64,000 nt of DNA, taken from Phragmites australis. Lineage: Eukaryota > Streptophyta > Magnoliopsida > Poales > Poaceae. The notes under the pieces are model-generated. The model saw only the letters and a list, made by a program, of their open reading frames with translations, had not been told where the DNA came from and did no database searches. Positions 1 to 12,399 of the stretch are shown here, piece by piece. Location: contig NC_084921.1 in assembly GCF_958298935.1 (NCBI RefSeq), positions 506,001-570,000 on the forward strand, written 5' to 3'. Made by a program: the position numbers and the translations under genes. Within the stretch, counting starts at the first letter, position 1. Every line of letters begins with the position of its first letter.

Positions 1-403
1 TTAGCCAACATTTGGTGTCATATAACATCACGGGTCGAATCGCCGCCCTATAGAACTTACCTTTCAACTTTTGTGGCACCCTCTTGTCACAGAGGATGCT
101 AGAAGTTGGCACCATTTAACTTTTGCATGGCAAGAGAATTGTATGAATTTTATGGTGAAGTGGTTTTTTTAGTTTCACTGTGCGACACAAGAACCAGCTT
201 TTACAAATGATTACTCTAAAATAAATTTTCAAAAGGAACAAAATTAGCTCGATTATTGAGAATGAGTTTAATTACTAAGTTGACATTTCAATTTATGAAA
301 TTAAGAAATGGATTTCCACACAACTTTCAGTTGGTTCTCATGCCAGAATCAGGGAATGTTTAACTTTGTGAATTTCACAATTTATTATGTTTTGTTCGTG
401 CAG

Positions 404-635
404 TAACTGGCCTACATTTCCACAAATATTTATCAAAGGAGAGTTTGTTGGGGGATCCGATATCATACTAAACATGCACCAGGCAAGTGAGTTCATCATG
501 GCTGGTTTTAATAACCAGATAACCTGGCCAGCATTCAACTGTTATTGATTTCTTCACAATTTTATTCAGAAGGGTGAACTTAAGGATCTGCTCAGCGATA
601 TCGCGCAAAAAGGCGAACAAAATGGTGGCTCATGA
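404..635 (+). CDS. CGFS-type monothiol glutaredoxin, GRXS15-like, last two exons (partial)
   Basis: Two exons at 404-482 and 570-635 encode the C-terminal 47 residues of a monothiol glutaredoxin. The first reads [19 protein letters not shown] then IILNMHQ; the second reads [21 protein letters not shown] and ends in TGA at 633-635. The TFP segment (cis-proline loop) and the GGSD glutathione-binding motif are diagnostic of the family. CGFS glutaredoxins bind [2Fe-2S] clusters with glutathione, and the GRXS15 branch is mitochondrial. The CGFS active site and N-terminus lie to the left of the window; positions 1-403 look like the preceding intron. Exon 1 starts after TTCGTGCAG. The intron between the two exons (483-569) uses a GC donor (CAG then GCAAGT) and a normal CAG acceptor, which keeps phase 0. 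The gene converges on the thioesterase gene. The assignment to GRXS15 rather than another CGFS class is an inference from the tail sequence. Confidence 0.85.
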
Positions 636-1785
636 ACAAGCCACAGTATGTTATTTTTACAACTCAAACTTCACAGCAAGTGTGTTCTTTATCAGATGAT
701 ATTTGGCTAACCTCGCATTGGTTTCTTTTTTTTTCTTTTTCTTTTTTTTGCAGCTTTGGATGCGTATTTGTGTTCCTTGTTGTTTGATCTGGTCGTGCCA
801 ACCGTGATGGAAAATCCCTCAGTGGCTCAATTCCAGAACTCCAGGAGTATCCCATGTTCTCTTCAATGACAAATAAACACCACGACACTTCTTTGGTGTG
901 CGCTGTGCTTTCCGCCTGATATCGATCATTAGTTTCAAGATGCATGGGGTGCATTAGGCTCCTTTCCTTTTGAGCTGAACGATAGCTGCAACAGCAAACG
1001 ATGAGGCTATGCCATACTCATATGTGATACTGTTCTCTACCAGTTAATTTTGCTTGTGTTCTTAACTGCCTTCCACCAGAAAGCACACCAGGGCTGTGCT
1101 TGTTGCGCTACAAGAACTGATCTGCGTTCGAGCTACGTCATGAGAAATATTAGAAACTGATTGCATTCATCTAGAGCCTGCCTGCGTATGCTACCGCCAG
1201 CGTAGACAAACGAAATGGCATTTTGCGATTTCCAGTAGACATGGTGTATCTGGGAGGCCTTAAGCACATAATCAACCGGTATATATCAATATGTCTACAT
1301 ACGAAAAGAGTCCTCAAGTACACGATCTGATTGGTAGACACCACACCGGAACTTTTCTTTTGCTCCCAGATATCACGGTGCTGCCATCGTTCATGGAGAG
1401 GGCAAAACATTTCAAGGGGCACCACACCGGAACTTATCTTTTGCTCCTAGATATCACGGTGCTGCCATCGTACATGGGGAGGGCAAAACATTTCAAGGGA
1501 AAGCGAATGGAAAATACGAAATGCCAAACAATGAAAAACATCACTGCTATGCTACCACAACCAAATAGACCTAAGCTGTCACTCCAGAGGGAAACACAGA
1601 CCAAATTATGGAAATTTCAAGCGTACAAGATTCACCGAGACAAGTCTTGCGTAATGAAAAGCTACAACATGGCCGTATACCCGAGCCCAAGTTTGCTATT
1701 AAACCATTTATCCCTTGAATTTTTGGAATAACAACAGGTATTATTTGGACAGCACTACGCGAGTCTTTCTCGTAGCATTTTTCAA
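636..1785. other. Convergent intergenic region between glutaredoxin and thioesterase
   Basis: This holds the 3' untranslated regions of two convergent genes. A T-rich tract lies at 729-750. No reading frame here resembles a known protein. The only structured feature is the tandem duplication at 1339-1500. Confidence 0.6.
1339..1500. repeat. Two-copy 81-bp tandem duplication
   Basis: Units 1339-1419 and 1420-1500 both begin CACCACACCGGAACTT and both contain ATATCACGGTGCTGCCATCG and GGGCAAAACATTTCAAGGG. They differ at only a few positions, so the duplication is recent. It lies about 300 bp beyond the thioesterase stop codon and may fall in or just past its 3'UTR. Confidence 0.9.
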
Positions 1786-4700
1786 TTAAGATGACGAAGT
1801 GCCGATCCCCAAGTTTTCTGTAAGCCATTTGCCGACTTCGTCCATCTCCTCTGGAACGGTGTAGTGTCCAAGACTTCACGAAGGAGAGTATTACCATGAG
1901 AAAACAAGATAGAAAATTGCTATGTAAGTGGAAAATAGCTGAATCGGGGGGCATCGAACCTATTGTACGACTTGAAGGCCACCTTGGAAAATCCAGTTGA
2001 CTTCAAGGCACCAGCGGATCTCTCCCCATGCTTGTAGAGAACTACGTCATCAGCTGCACAGAATGAAAATGTAACATAAATTACTAATGGAGGTAATTTC
2101 TTGTTTATGGATACACAGAAAGAACCTTTTACAACTGGGTTCCTTGTGCATTATGAAATCAAACTAAATCGTTGTCGAGACACATGATCTAAATAGTATG
2201 GTCCTGTAAGCTCCAATATGCCAGGGACATCCAGTTTATGTCCATGAAAACTAGGCCCCACCTGAACTTCTGCCAGAAATCGCCTAGCAATATGGGTGTG
2301 TTTGGTTGGATGTTCTCTTAGATTCTTAGATTTGGACAGGTAATCACCTGCATTCACCTTTCTGGGACTCTTGAGGCAAAACATGAGGCATAGACAAGTT
2401 TGGGCGATTCAAAGATAAAGTGACACAAGTTTTCTGACAAGTGTTGACTATAAGTATTTGGGGAGAGGTTACAAATATAAAAAACTGCCGAAATAATTGA
2501 CTGGGAGTCCCAATTCCACTCCATGTGCTACAGAGAAGCAAATTCAGGCAATGTGATAATCCCCATCCTAAATTTTTGAGAAATATATATGATCATTTCT
2601 GCTTTGCACTATAAGTACTACCATCAGGGGGCATGGACAGTTTCTTTTGAAATGGATGGCATCGTTAAGATAGTGTAGCCAGAGTTAGGATATAGTAATT
2701 TATGATATGAGATGTCGAAACTTGAAAGTCATGCACGGATAGGTTATTTTTGGTGCGAAGTGTTACAAGCGAGATAGACTCATTAGCTAGCCCTTTTTTT
2801 CCTGGGAATAATTATATATGCTCGTTTTCAAAACTTGAGGAGTATATTAAAATAGATTATGCCTTCACCTGTACATATAATGCTGGTTTGAGTATCATGT
2901 ATAAACTCTATACTGCCTCCAAGCTGAATGTTAGAACTTAGAACCTTGCCCATCAAGATGCTTATATCATGCTAAGCATAGAACTATGATAGAAATCCTA
3001 GCACGTTGAGTTAAGATATAGAGCAGATATGCACCTTTTCCATGACAGAGAAAAAGAGGTATGGATGAAGCCTTCTGTGCAGCCTCTTGTGAGGCTTCAA
3101 TTTTGTTCTTCAAGGTCCTGAGGTGACCACAAAGCATAAAGTGCACCAGCAAAAAGGCAGCAGTTTCACTAAAACATATATACATCAAGATCCTAGAACA
3201 AACCTGGCACATGGAAGCCAGCCACTAAGACCAACGGCCAAACTTAGGTTCACAGGGTATGGATTGCCATTTCCATATTTTCCATGAGCAAAGCAAGTTG
3301 CAGAGTAAAGAGCAGTAGCAGCACCCATGCTAAACCCACCAACACCAAGTTTGACTGCAATCACAAAGGTTATAGAGATAAATATGATATTCACAGTAAA
3401 GAGAAACTAACTTAGCTTCTTTCTGCAGGAAAATGCATGATATATTATAGAAGCCCATTGGTTTAACGAAGTGTATAGAACAAATTCAAAAGTGCCCATA
3501 ACAGAATAGAGGGGACATATGATAACAAAGGAATAGTGGGCAATCTCATATCTGGTGTTTGCTTGACAGATGGGTTCAAGGAAATGTTATGCCATCAGCA
3601 ACAAATAACGGAGAATAACTCTGGAATCATACTGTCAGCAGGTTCAGTTGACAATAAGTTTGCAACATGTGCTGCTGAGGCATCCAGCCCCTCAATGTCA
3701 TCAGGAGCATCCTCTGAAAGATCAGCAACATCAAACCCTGCATATCCAGAAAAAAGAAAATAAAACAAAATTATTTCTGGGACAACATTCCACATACATG
3801 CACAATGAACGTGGAGTGCACAGAAGTGCACATGTGAAAGGATTTGATAACGTCCTGGAGAAGGGAGACACATGTAGATAACACAAAACTTACATGCTGT
3901 AGAAGGGAATCCGCCAAATAGTGACACAGGTCTTGTAGGCGCGGTTGGGCATATCCATTTTATCTGTAGTTAAGCAAAGATACAGAAAGAAAACAATGTA
4001 CTGCTTTAGCAATAGATGTACCAGGTCAAACCACCACAAGAACTTAAACATTGTGAGTATTTAACATCTAGATCCTAACTTACATTTGGAAGGGGAAGAG
4101 TTTCCAATAGTTGGGACCAACTGCAAACATAACATAGAATCCATCATTTATGACAGTGACTTCCAATTCTTTTGTACTTGTCACAATGCATTACATAGTT
4201 TCTTTAGCATCCGAAATTATCCTACTCGGAAGTAATAATCTAGCGTCTTTATGTGCAAAGAAATGCATGTAGCAAGATGCCCATTAACAGTGAACAAATA
4301 ACAATGGCAGCGGTGTCATTTTGTAAACCATAGGAAAATTCAGCTCAGATGCTACTCCAATGAACAATGAAAATGGTGCAATAAATCTTTATCAGTATTA
4401 AGTATTTACACAATCAGATGACTCCAACATTCAGTGTCACAAGCATACAGAGCTATATGACAGGAAATTGATGTCAATAAACTGCTACTATAATCAATAT
4501 AAATTCGATAGTGAGATCTGGGACGTATGCGGTACCATAATCTACAGTTAGTTGATAGCAGTTGGAAAAGGAACAAAGTTGGCTATGGCTCATCAATTCG
4601 TCTAATCTAGGCATACAGCAAGCACATCAATCACAACGAAACGCGAGGAATTGGCTAGGGAACTCGGAAGGCAAGGCGGATTCTATACCTGGCTCCATTG

Positions 4701-4934
4701 TCCCCGAGGCCGTGGAGCCAGACGATGGTGGCCTTGTGCGTGCCCTTGGGCCTCACCACATGCGTCCTCCCGTACTCGAACGGCCTCTTCGCACCTGCAT
4801 CCAATGCATCCCATTTTTATTCCACTCAACCTCATCCCAGCACCATGAAACTAAACCCGTGCACAAATCACCAGCGACCACCAATCAAAATACAACGTAC
4901 CGGACGCAACGGAGCTGCCGCCGCCGAAGCTCAT
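1786..4934 (-). CDS. Acyl-protein thioesterase / carboxylesterase (APT1-like alpha/beta hydrolase)
   Basis: Nine exons (4934-4901, 4794-4689, 4120-4084, 3963-3894, 3737-3633, 3354-3204, 3117-3035, 2053-1960, 1873-1786) join in phase to give 255 aa. All introns are GT-AG. The family (phospholipase/carboxylesterase, Abhydrolase_2) removes S-acyl groups such as palmitate from cytosolic proteins, or hydrolyses lysophospholipids. Family landmarks are present: VWLHGLGDNGAS near residues 36-47 (oxyanion loop), PTAPTRPVSLFGG, the nucleophile elbow GVGGFSMG with Ser126, Asp197 in the ADDVV segment and His230 in GHYTVPEEM. The triad is therefore intact and the length is normal for the family. No signal peptide is seen, so the protein is probably cytosolic. 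The start MSFGGGSSVAS is the first in-frame ATG after the leader intron. Exon 1 is only 34 bp. The substrate cannot be told from sequence. Confidence 0.93.
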
Positions 4935-5510
4935 CCCGCGAACAATCGCCGCCGCGGCGCCTCCTCGCCCCCTCCTCGCGACGACGCCCGCCAACGCTGC
5001 AATCCCAACAACAACAACAACGATGACAGCAACCCACTAACACCAGAGGGAAGCAGATAAAGGCGAGGCGCGCGTGCGTACGAGGGAGCAGCGGCGGGGC
5101 TTGGGGATGGGGAAAAGGCGGATTTGGGCGGCGGAAAGGTGGGCGCCTTTTGGGAGGTGGTGGTGGCCTGGTAGGTGCGGGAACGGGGAATCTATCAGAG
5201 ATCGCAACGCAGGAGGGCGCCACCACTCCGCAGCCCGCTCCACCACTGCGCCACGCCACATGAGCAAGTGGTGGTGGTGGCAGGCACGCGCGCACGGATG
5301 GAACAGTGGCTGGTTGCACGGATTCGGAAGAGCGGAAGCCCGTTTGGGGGAGGAGAGAGAGTGGGGGGGGGGGGGGGGTGGGATTCGCGCACCTTTCGGC
5401 GGTTCTCGGCGGCGGTGAGGTGGTTTGACGGCGGAGCCGAGGAGGAGGAGGAGGTCGTCGTCGCGGGGCACCGGCCGAGGCGAGCTCCTCTCGTGCTCTC
5501 GTTCGTTGTC
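4935..5510 (-). promoter_or_regulatory. Leader of the thioesterase gene with a 5'UTR intron
   Basis: Upstream of the ATG a CAG acceptor (exon resumes at 4996) pairs with a donor after GCCGAAAG (exon ends 5393). This implies a 396-bp leader intron at 5392-4997. The leader exon is rich in CTC and GAC triplets, typical of grass 5'UTRs. No convincing TATA box was found, so this looks like a GC-rich TATA-less promoter above about 5500. Long open frames on both strands here are composition artefacts. Confidence 0.55.
5363..5378. repeat. Poly-G tract (16 G) in the leader intron
   Basis: A pure run of 16 G on the + strand (C on the gene's strand) lies inside the predicted 5'UTR intron of the thioesterase gene, close to the leader-exon donor. 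Confidence 0.9.
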
Positions 5511-5619
5511 CGGATCCTTTGGCTTCCGCGCTTGGGGATTGGTCGGGTTTTTTTTTAGAGGAAAATCGAATTTGTCGGTTTTTTTTTAGAGGATTGGGGG
5601 CCGTGTTGGACAAACCGAG

Positions 5620-6890
5620 GGTACGTTTGGTGTGAGTCCTCCATTTTTAGACGAATGTCCTCGAATTTTTAAAACTTTGATCATGCAGTGCTAAGATTAG
5701 TTATACAAGTGGTATTAGTAGATGTCAGATATCATTATGTTCTTATTGAAAAAACGATATCATTATATTATACTTCAAAATTAATGGTCAAATGTGTATT
5801 TTGAAGAATGCATTTGATATCTAAAACGACCAGTAAGAAAGAATCGAAAATATATAATAAGCAGACTATGCTTGTTTTTTTTCCCCCCTCCACACGAGTA
5901 AGGATGTGTCTTGCTTGTTATTGAGGATAATGTTTTTTTTTTGCGAAATTAAGCAGGAGTTCTACTATTTCAATTAAGATAAGAAAGAAAGGGGGAAGGA
6001 TTTCTTAAAAGTTGCAGTGAGTGGAAGGCATAGTCGGGATCATTAATTGTTACATTGAGATCTGTGGGAGGGCACATGTGCTGAAATTTTGATTTTGAAA
6101 AAATGGAATCGAGTAGGGGCAACAACGGAATGGTGGGTGGGTGGGTTGTGGACCAAGGTGCAAGAGAGACAAAGAGTTAGAGGTAGTGGTCGTTCTGTGG
6201 TCCAAAACGATTGACTGAGGAAAGAAGATGTCCGTTCGGAGAGACTTGTGTGGTTCCTGCGTACAAGTTTTTGGGCAGCCCATTCTCCCCTTCCAGATTG
6301 TGCTGCCTTTATTGTTAGGGCAGGAGAGTCGCCGATGGCTGGGGAGGTGCGTTTGGTGCCAGCAAGGAAACCGATGGCGAGAGGTGTAGGGTGGAGGTGG
6401 CAGCGGCAAGAACTGAAGGGTGGGCCGAGGATAGCAGTCGATGGTGGAGAGCGGAGGCGGCGGTGTCAACGGTGGAGCACGGTGGGCACAGTCCGCCGTG
6501 CAAGATGGGGCCGAGAGATCGGCCACGAACGCTCCGTCTGGTTCGATCACGAGTAGCATGAAGGAACCTCCTAGATATTGTGGCATGGAGAGCAAAGGCA
6601 CTCATCCAGGGTACGATAAATGGTAAGGCAATGTTACAGTACGAAAATGATCTATGGATTTGTTAGCCGCATGCGTTGGTTGTTTGATTGAATGTACGAA
6701 TGAGTGGCTTGTATGTTTGGAAAGTGATTATAGTTTTCGCCGATAGTAGAAAAGGTAGTAATATGAGTAAGACTAGTGTGTTTAGGGCACGTTGCAGCTA
6801 CTAAATTGTTGTTTGTTATGCTGCACAGTCGATGTTGCAAGAGCGGACTGAGCGAGCGGGCGTATGTTCCTGGGCATGTCAGTCCACTGG
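5620..6890. other. Intergenic stretch with no recognised gene
   Basis: The first 350 bp are AT-rich and the 6250-6560 part is G-rich on the + strand. Overlapping open frames on both strands are low-complexity (proline, serine and histidine on one strand; arginine and glycine on the other) and match nothing I recognise. The stretch may be the 5' flank of the FAR1-type element that follows. Confidence 0.4.
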
Positions 6891-6894
6891 AGCA

Positions 6895-8935
6895 TGCATT
6901 GAAAGGGTTCGGACGTGCAGAATTTATATTGGAGCCAGAGGAAGGAATGATTTTTGATTCGGTGAAGCATTTGAATTCTATAATCTATATTCATGGGAGA
7001 GAGGTTTTGGGTTGCGTTATGCAGTTCGACATGTTAACAATTATGGATACCAGATGATGCAAGAGTTAGTGTGCGTATATGAGGTATTGGAGGGATGTAT
7101 AGTTTTACATTGTGCATGGACATGTGCTTTTGGTAGGAATGATTTAAATTTAGCATTGCCACGGGGGCGTCCAGAGAAAAAGGAGACATCTTCAGTATGC
7201 TGAGGGTGCACAACTATGATGCGGCTGGTAGAACAGATGACCATTGGTGGTACATCCGTCTGCACTGGTCAGAGCACAACCATCACTTGTCTCAGAGTTG
7301 CGGGGAGAAAAAAACACTAGCCATCGCACAAGCACCTTGATAAGTGTAGTAGAGAAATAATGAAGTTCTCTAGCAGAACAATGTGAACCTGGCAAAGGTT
7401 TACTCCATCATGTCGAGTTTTTTTTAGTTTAGTCCGGGACACCCTGCTTGTAAAGCGCAAGCTGAAGACTTTGTGTGGTGCATTAGCAAAGGAGAATGCA
7501 GAAGATGATGTGCAGAAAACAATGCAGTTGTTCATGAAAATGAGAGATGAAGACCCTCATTTTGTTTACAAAGTTGACTTTGATGAAGTTGATGGATCTA
7601 TAAGAACATTGATGTGGACAAAAGACCGTAGCCAGCTGCAGTATGCACTTTTTGGTGATGTTGTGACATTTCATATGACATACAAAATAAACTATACAAC
7701 ATGCCATTTGGTATGTTCGTAGGTGTTAACAACCATTTTCAGATTGTGCTCTTTGCCGGTGTACTGATGTGATCTGAATCAATCGAGAGCTTCAAATGGA
7801 TATTCACGGAGTTTGTTAGATGAAGCGGGGCAATGAGCCACAAACAATTCTTACAGGTAATTGGCTATAGATATGTGCCTGGGCTGCTGTCTTTGCTTGT
7901 AATGTTTAGCTGACTCTATATTTGTTTCGTCATTAGATCAAGTCCATGCCATGGAGGTTGCTATTGTAGAAGAACTGAAGGGAACAATACACCGTTGGTG
8001 CAAGTGGCATGTTCTGCGGCTTGAAAAAAAAATCTTGCGACATTCTACAACAGGAGCAATGGATTCAAGGATGCCTTCCACAAGAAACTGTGGATGAGTT
8101 TGAAATTGCACAGGAGACTCTGATGAAGGAGCACAAAATTGAAGAGCGTCACTTCATCCAGAAAATATATGTAGACCGCTATAAGTGGTGTAAGCCATTC
8201 TTCAAAGGGGTGTTTTGTGCAAATCAAACAAGCACACAACATAGTGAGAGTGCCAATCACATGCTGAAGCGCATCATGCCTCCAGGTTCTCCTTTTCACC
8301 TCTTTGTGACACAATACGATAAGCTGCTTGCTGATCGTGAGGAGAAGGAAGACTTTGAGGAGAGAATTAACAAACTGGTAGCAATGTTGCTTGTATAAAA
8401 CAATTGATGTGGTTATATTTTGAATTGATTTCTAATGACACATGGCATATTGTTGTGTGATGACAATAAACTTTGGTACTCCGATTTAATGTTCCAATAG
8501 AGCAACATGCTACGAGAGTGTACATTAGAGCAATGCTGCAGATTTTCGAAGAGCAGATTTATGATTCTTGGAACTATAGGATGAAGGTGGTTGAGGAAGG
8601 CAAGAGTTATGTGGTACAACATAGCAACGAAAATGCACGTGAGAAATGGAGTCGCATGGTCTTCAATGTGCAATGCTTCAATGGAGGGGAATGATATGAA
8701 TGTGACTGTGGTTTATCTGAGCACATGGGGATGTTATGTTGTCACATATTGAAGGTTGGTATTATTCACTAACTGTTGCATTTTATTTCATTGGATTGGC
8801 TATTAATTCACTATAACATATTAGTTGTTGCTCATTGAAGGTGCTGATACAGCTTGATGTGGAGGAGATACCTAGGAAGCACATAACGAAAAGATGGAGT
8901 AAAGATGCAAGGGATGTGCTGCCAAAGCATCTTTA
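6895..8935 (+). pseudogene. FAR1-related MULE transposase (FRS/Jittery-like), decayed
   Basis: Pieces of a FAR1/FHY3-type protein follow in the expected order but in shifting frames. A FAR1 DNA-binding region (EFYNLYSWERGFGLRY near 6970-7020, then LHWSEHNHHLS near 7262) comes first. The MULE transposase core follows at 7471-7722 (SQLQYALFGDVVTFHMTYK), then a central part at 8009-8398 (STQHSESANHMLKRIMPPGS). The end is a SWIM zinc finger near 8695-8755 with a CxC...CxH pattern (ECDCGLSEHMGMLCCHILK). Stop codons and frameshifts interrupt every section, so no full protein is made. Such proteins are either domesticated transcription factors or transposases of FAR1-type MULEs; the decay and setting favour a dead transposase. 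No terminal repeats were identified. Confidence 0.8.
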
Positions 8936-9109
8936 GAACTACCAAAGAGACAATCCAATGTGTAGGTCTCAGACATTCAGGCACTCAAGTTTGTACCTCC
9001 TGGCATATGACCTGAAATCAACAAGGCACATAAAAGCATGTTGATGCAAAAAAATAGTTTAGTAGTAGATTTAATTTGAAATTAGTTGCAAAGACAGTAA
9101 CCTATAAGA

Positions 9110-9817
9110 AGAGGTGGAATTCGGAAATATTGGACACCCTTTGCTTCCAAGCAAGATCATCTTGTAGCTTCCGTGAGGCATCAATTACAACATTGCACAT
9201 AAGCAGCCCAATTGAACTTAGAGATTTCTTCAGTTTTGAACAGTTCACCCCAATAATCGACACTCGCATATAATCGACACTCGCATATGCATGCTTGGAT
9301 GCAGATGCCAGAAGAGTGGACATGGCAAAAACAAGAAATGCAACCTTGAAAGCATCCACCGCCATCCTGTTGGTGTCAGCTGGAAGCTCTGCCGAAGGAA
9401 AGCCTCTACTGCCTTAAGGTTGTGTGAGTTCTTGTTAGTCATTCCAATAGAACCTTTCAAGAACTCAATTTTGCCCTGAGAGATGTTAGCATCAGGACCA
9501 CTAATATCCCGCCGACCACATGGAATTCCAAATACTAGACCAACATCATCCGGCAAGAATGGTATAACCCGTTCGTCATCCAATACTATAGCTTTAGCAT
9601 CACAGTCAACCTTACGCATTAGCCAAATGACAAACTTGATGTTCAACTTCTTCAGAAGAGGCATTTCTAGAAGGCCGTTGAAACCAATGAACTTCACCAA
9701 CACCTTCTTGAAATCCCCAAACTTCCCAACTACTGAGCAAAAATTTCTGACGGAGATATGAGAATTGGTTGTCTTGGAAGCTAGGTCAGAAACTATCAGG
9801 ACCGCTCTCATCGGCAC
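9110..9817 (-). pseudogene. Plant-mobile-domain / Ulp1-associated transposon ORF, frameshifted
   Basis: A 9817-9365 frame encodes KLNIKFVIWLMRKVDCDAKA and FLPDDVGLVFGIPCGRRD. It continues in another frame (9365-9110) with FKVAFLVFAMSTLLASASKH. The DDVG-FGIP-G and FxMSTLLxxxSKH patterns are common in grass transposon-borne proteins annotated as plant mobile domain, DUF1985 or Ulp1-protease-associated; I am working from memory of those patterns. No protease domain is seen here. It lies tail-to-tail with the FAR1-type pseudogene. At least one frameshift, near 9360, breaks it. Confidence 0.55.
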
Positions 9818-9910
9818 TACATCCCGACGATTGACTTCCAGAGCGAAATCCTTCCTCTCTAGGAGAAACTGGCTCTAGGACAAACTACAAGAAACATGCA
9901 ACCACCTTGA

Positions 9911-9922
9911 GGGGGGGGGGGG
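9911..9922. repeat. Poly-G tract (12 G)
   Basis: A pure run of 12 G just upstream, on the minus strand, of the mobile-domain ORF. It is one of several G homopolymers in the window. Confidence 0.85.
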
Positions 9923-10256
9923 ATGTGCAAATAAATGTCTCTCACACTGGAGAAATATGAAATTAAATCGACGCTATAATGGCAACTAATGAAAATATCC
10001 TTGAACAACATCAGAAATCGTCGAAACATAAATGTGGATAGAAGGCCTACGCTACACTGTTAAGCCGAAATGGGAAAGATTTTTAAGTAACATTGCTGAT
10101 CACCAACATATATCCAACGAAGGAAAGTCAACCCTCAAATAGATTTGGCCAACAATATGAGAGGGGTACCACCATTAAGAATTGCAAGGCGTGTTATGAG
10201 CTCAGAACGTCTAGGACATAGAGACATAGAAGAGGAACATAAGGAGGTCGAGTTGT

Positions 10257-10267
10257 GGGGGGGGGGG

Positions 10268-10327
<60 letters not shown>
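10257..10327. repeat. Compound microsatellite G14-(AG)28
   Basis: A run of 14 G (10257-10270) passes directly into about 28 AG units (10271-10327). Neighbouring sequence (9930-10780) has no gene I can support. Confidence 0.95.
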
Positions 10328-10330
<3 letters not shown>

Positions 10331-10789
10331 GGGATGAATCAACTTAGCCGAAATACAAATGGGAGGTCCAACTCGTGTGGCGCCGGTGCATAATGGGCAC
10401 GACGGTCCAAAACAGCAGGCCCATGGTCCAAGCAGCCAGATAGCCCACCACACATGAGGCCTATGAATTAGGCATCTGTGCTTTTTCAAAAGATCAATAG
10501 AAAAAAGAAATGCTTTCCCCATCCATTTGTGAGCACAAATCTCAAAGTCCAATGAACGGTGAGGACAATGTCTCCCACTCAAGCTAGGTCCATCAGGGAT
10601 TATTCCAGAAACAAAGGCTGTTTTTTACCACGTGACTGTCTGACAGGGCACGGACAGCCAAAAGGGTGCAAAGTGGCTTACGTTAGGGTAGCCAAAAACA
10701 ACCTCTAAAAAAAGGAAGAAAAACAAACCGGCAAACTACTCAAAAAAGAGGGCATGCCTCCTCTACTTTGCCAAATTTTGGAATATGCG

Positions 10790-12030
10790 TTGGTTATGTT
10801 TCTTCCAAATATTCCACGTGATGTAAATCAACAAGCTGCTTAAATAAGATGCAACACCATTCTGCTAGGCTGAGGAAATTTTGAGGTGTATAATATCGAT
10901 GTAGGCCGATGTGGAAGGTGGATATCACTTTTGATTGCACACTGGAGGTGAAAGGGCAAGCTAGAGATAGATGCAATGCTTTCTCTGGATGGTTTTGGTA
11001 AATGGGGCACTAGGGATAGTGCGGCCAGCCTGTATGGCAAGATTATACGTTGTGAGGATTTTGTTCAGAGTAGGGTTCAGATGAAGAATTTACACTTGTT
11101 TTCCGTTTGTGCCTTCCAAACGATGCTTGGGTCGAATGACAGAACGGAGCCCCTGAATTGGGCCAAATAAGCTGACTTAGCCATGCAATTGCCATCTATA
11201 GTCCATCTCCATGTGATGGTGTTTGGGATGTTAGGGAGTAGGTGAGCTTGCTGCTGTTGTGACTACATGTCAACAAACTCTGTAACATGAGAGGAGGTTT
11301 GATCCGACACCGAAGAGTCTTTATCCATCTCCCATTTATGAGTTCCATACGTATTGAGTTGTTTTGCCATCTGACAGGGCTGAGTAATTAAAGGGCAATA
11401 GCTTTGGGAATCACACCATTTAGCTATATGCCATGTTAGAACATGAACTTGTTGCCGTCCCTGATGGAGATGGTGGTAGAGGCTTCGAAGAGGCTATGAG
11501 CCATGACATCACAAGGTAATTCGCTCCCAACCTACAGTTTAAAAGCACTTGTCAAGTTGTACCAAAGCCAACATAGTTAGAGGGTGTGACTAAAGTTTTC
11601 AAAGTAAAGGATTTGTAGGCCACCAAGCTTCCGTGGGCGATAGGCCATTATCTAGTTGACTAAATAATGTCCTCCATTGGCATTCTTTGTGCCATTCCAA
11701 AGGAATGATCTTTTAAGTTTATCCAATTTCTTATGAGCCCATTTGGCCAACGGAATGACCATGAAATGGAAGATTGGAATGAAGGTGACCACTGAATTAA
11801 TAAGTGTTTAGGGACCCACCTTGGTCAGCAACCGTCCACACCACCCTTGCAACTGGTCAACGAGTCTTCTTTGAGAATGTTTTTTTCACAAGCAGGTATT
11901 TTTCGTGAAAAGCGCATTAGATGTTCACCATTTTCCTCCTTGAAAGTGTTTAATCAAATAATATTTCAAGAGATTTCCCCTTGAAAAGCAATATAATCTT
12001 AAGACTCACATGTCACGATGAGGATCACAC
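10790..12030 (-). pseudogene. LINE (non-LTR) reverse transcriptase, C-terminal remnant
   Basis: Read on the minus strand, 11850-11560 gives FIPIFHFMVIPLAKWAHKKLD, KRSFLWNGTKN and YRPRKLGGLQI. These are hallmarks of the region after the RT fingers and palm in plant LINEs. Farther on (about 11050-10800) the sequence resembles the zf-RVT zinc-binding segment (SLVPHLPKPSRES and LACPFTSSVQSKV). Many stops and frameshifts are present and the endonuclease and RT core are absent, so this is a 5'-truncated dead copy, as is common for LINEs. Confidence 0.7.
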
Positions 12031-12061
12031 ATTAGACATGGATTTCAGAGTAACGACTGAT

Positions 12062-12379
12062 CTACATATCACGTCGCTTGCACAAATTAACTAGAAACAT
12101 GTGTTTTCCCATCAGGCACAAGTAGCCAACATGTACAACTTTTTTTAGTGGAACCGAGTTCCATTGCACGATAGGTTCAGCTAAATTGCTGGCCACATAA
12201 CCGGTTACAAACTCAAAAAAATAGTCTAGCCAAAGCTGAGAACCATCCCCAACAAGACTAGCATCATACTTTGCTAACACATTTGCTACCGTATTACATT
12301 CGCAGAAGTAGAACACCATCTTGACTTCAATGAAATTCATAGGTATCAGACTTCGTACTTCCATGGCCAAAACTCCCAC
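12062..12379 (-). pseudogene. RNase H-like (RVT_3) tail of a retroelement
   Basis: The 105-aa frame contains FCECNTVANVLAKYDASLVG followed by GSQLWLDYFFEFVTGYVASN. This resembles the C-terminal RNase H-like domain of plant LINE polyproteins (pattern ECNxVAxxLAKY). It lies upstream of the RT remnant on the same strand. A single LINE would have it downstream, so it comes from a separate copy. The assignment rests on motif memory. Confidence 0.5.
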
Positions 12380-12399
12380 ATGTAAAAAGATGTCGTTTT

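Noticed and set aside
4885..5613. 242-aa minus frame over the thioesterase leader
   Set aside because: It is proline- and arginine-rich, covers the GC-rich leader and leader intron, and conflicts with the exon model, which is supported by family alignment and phase.
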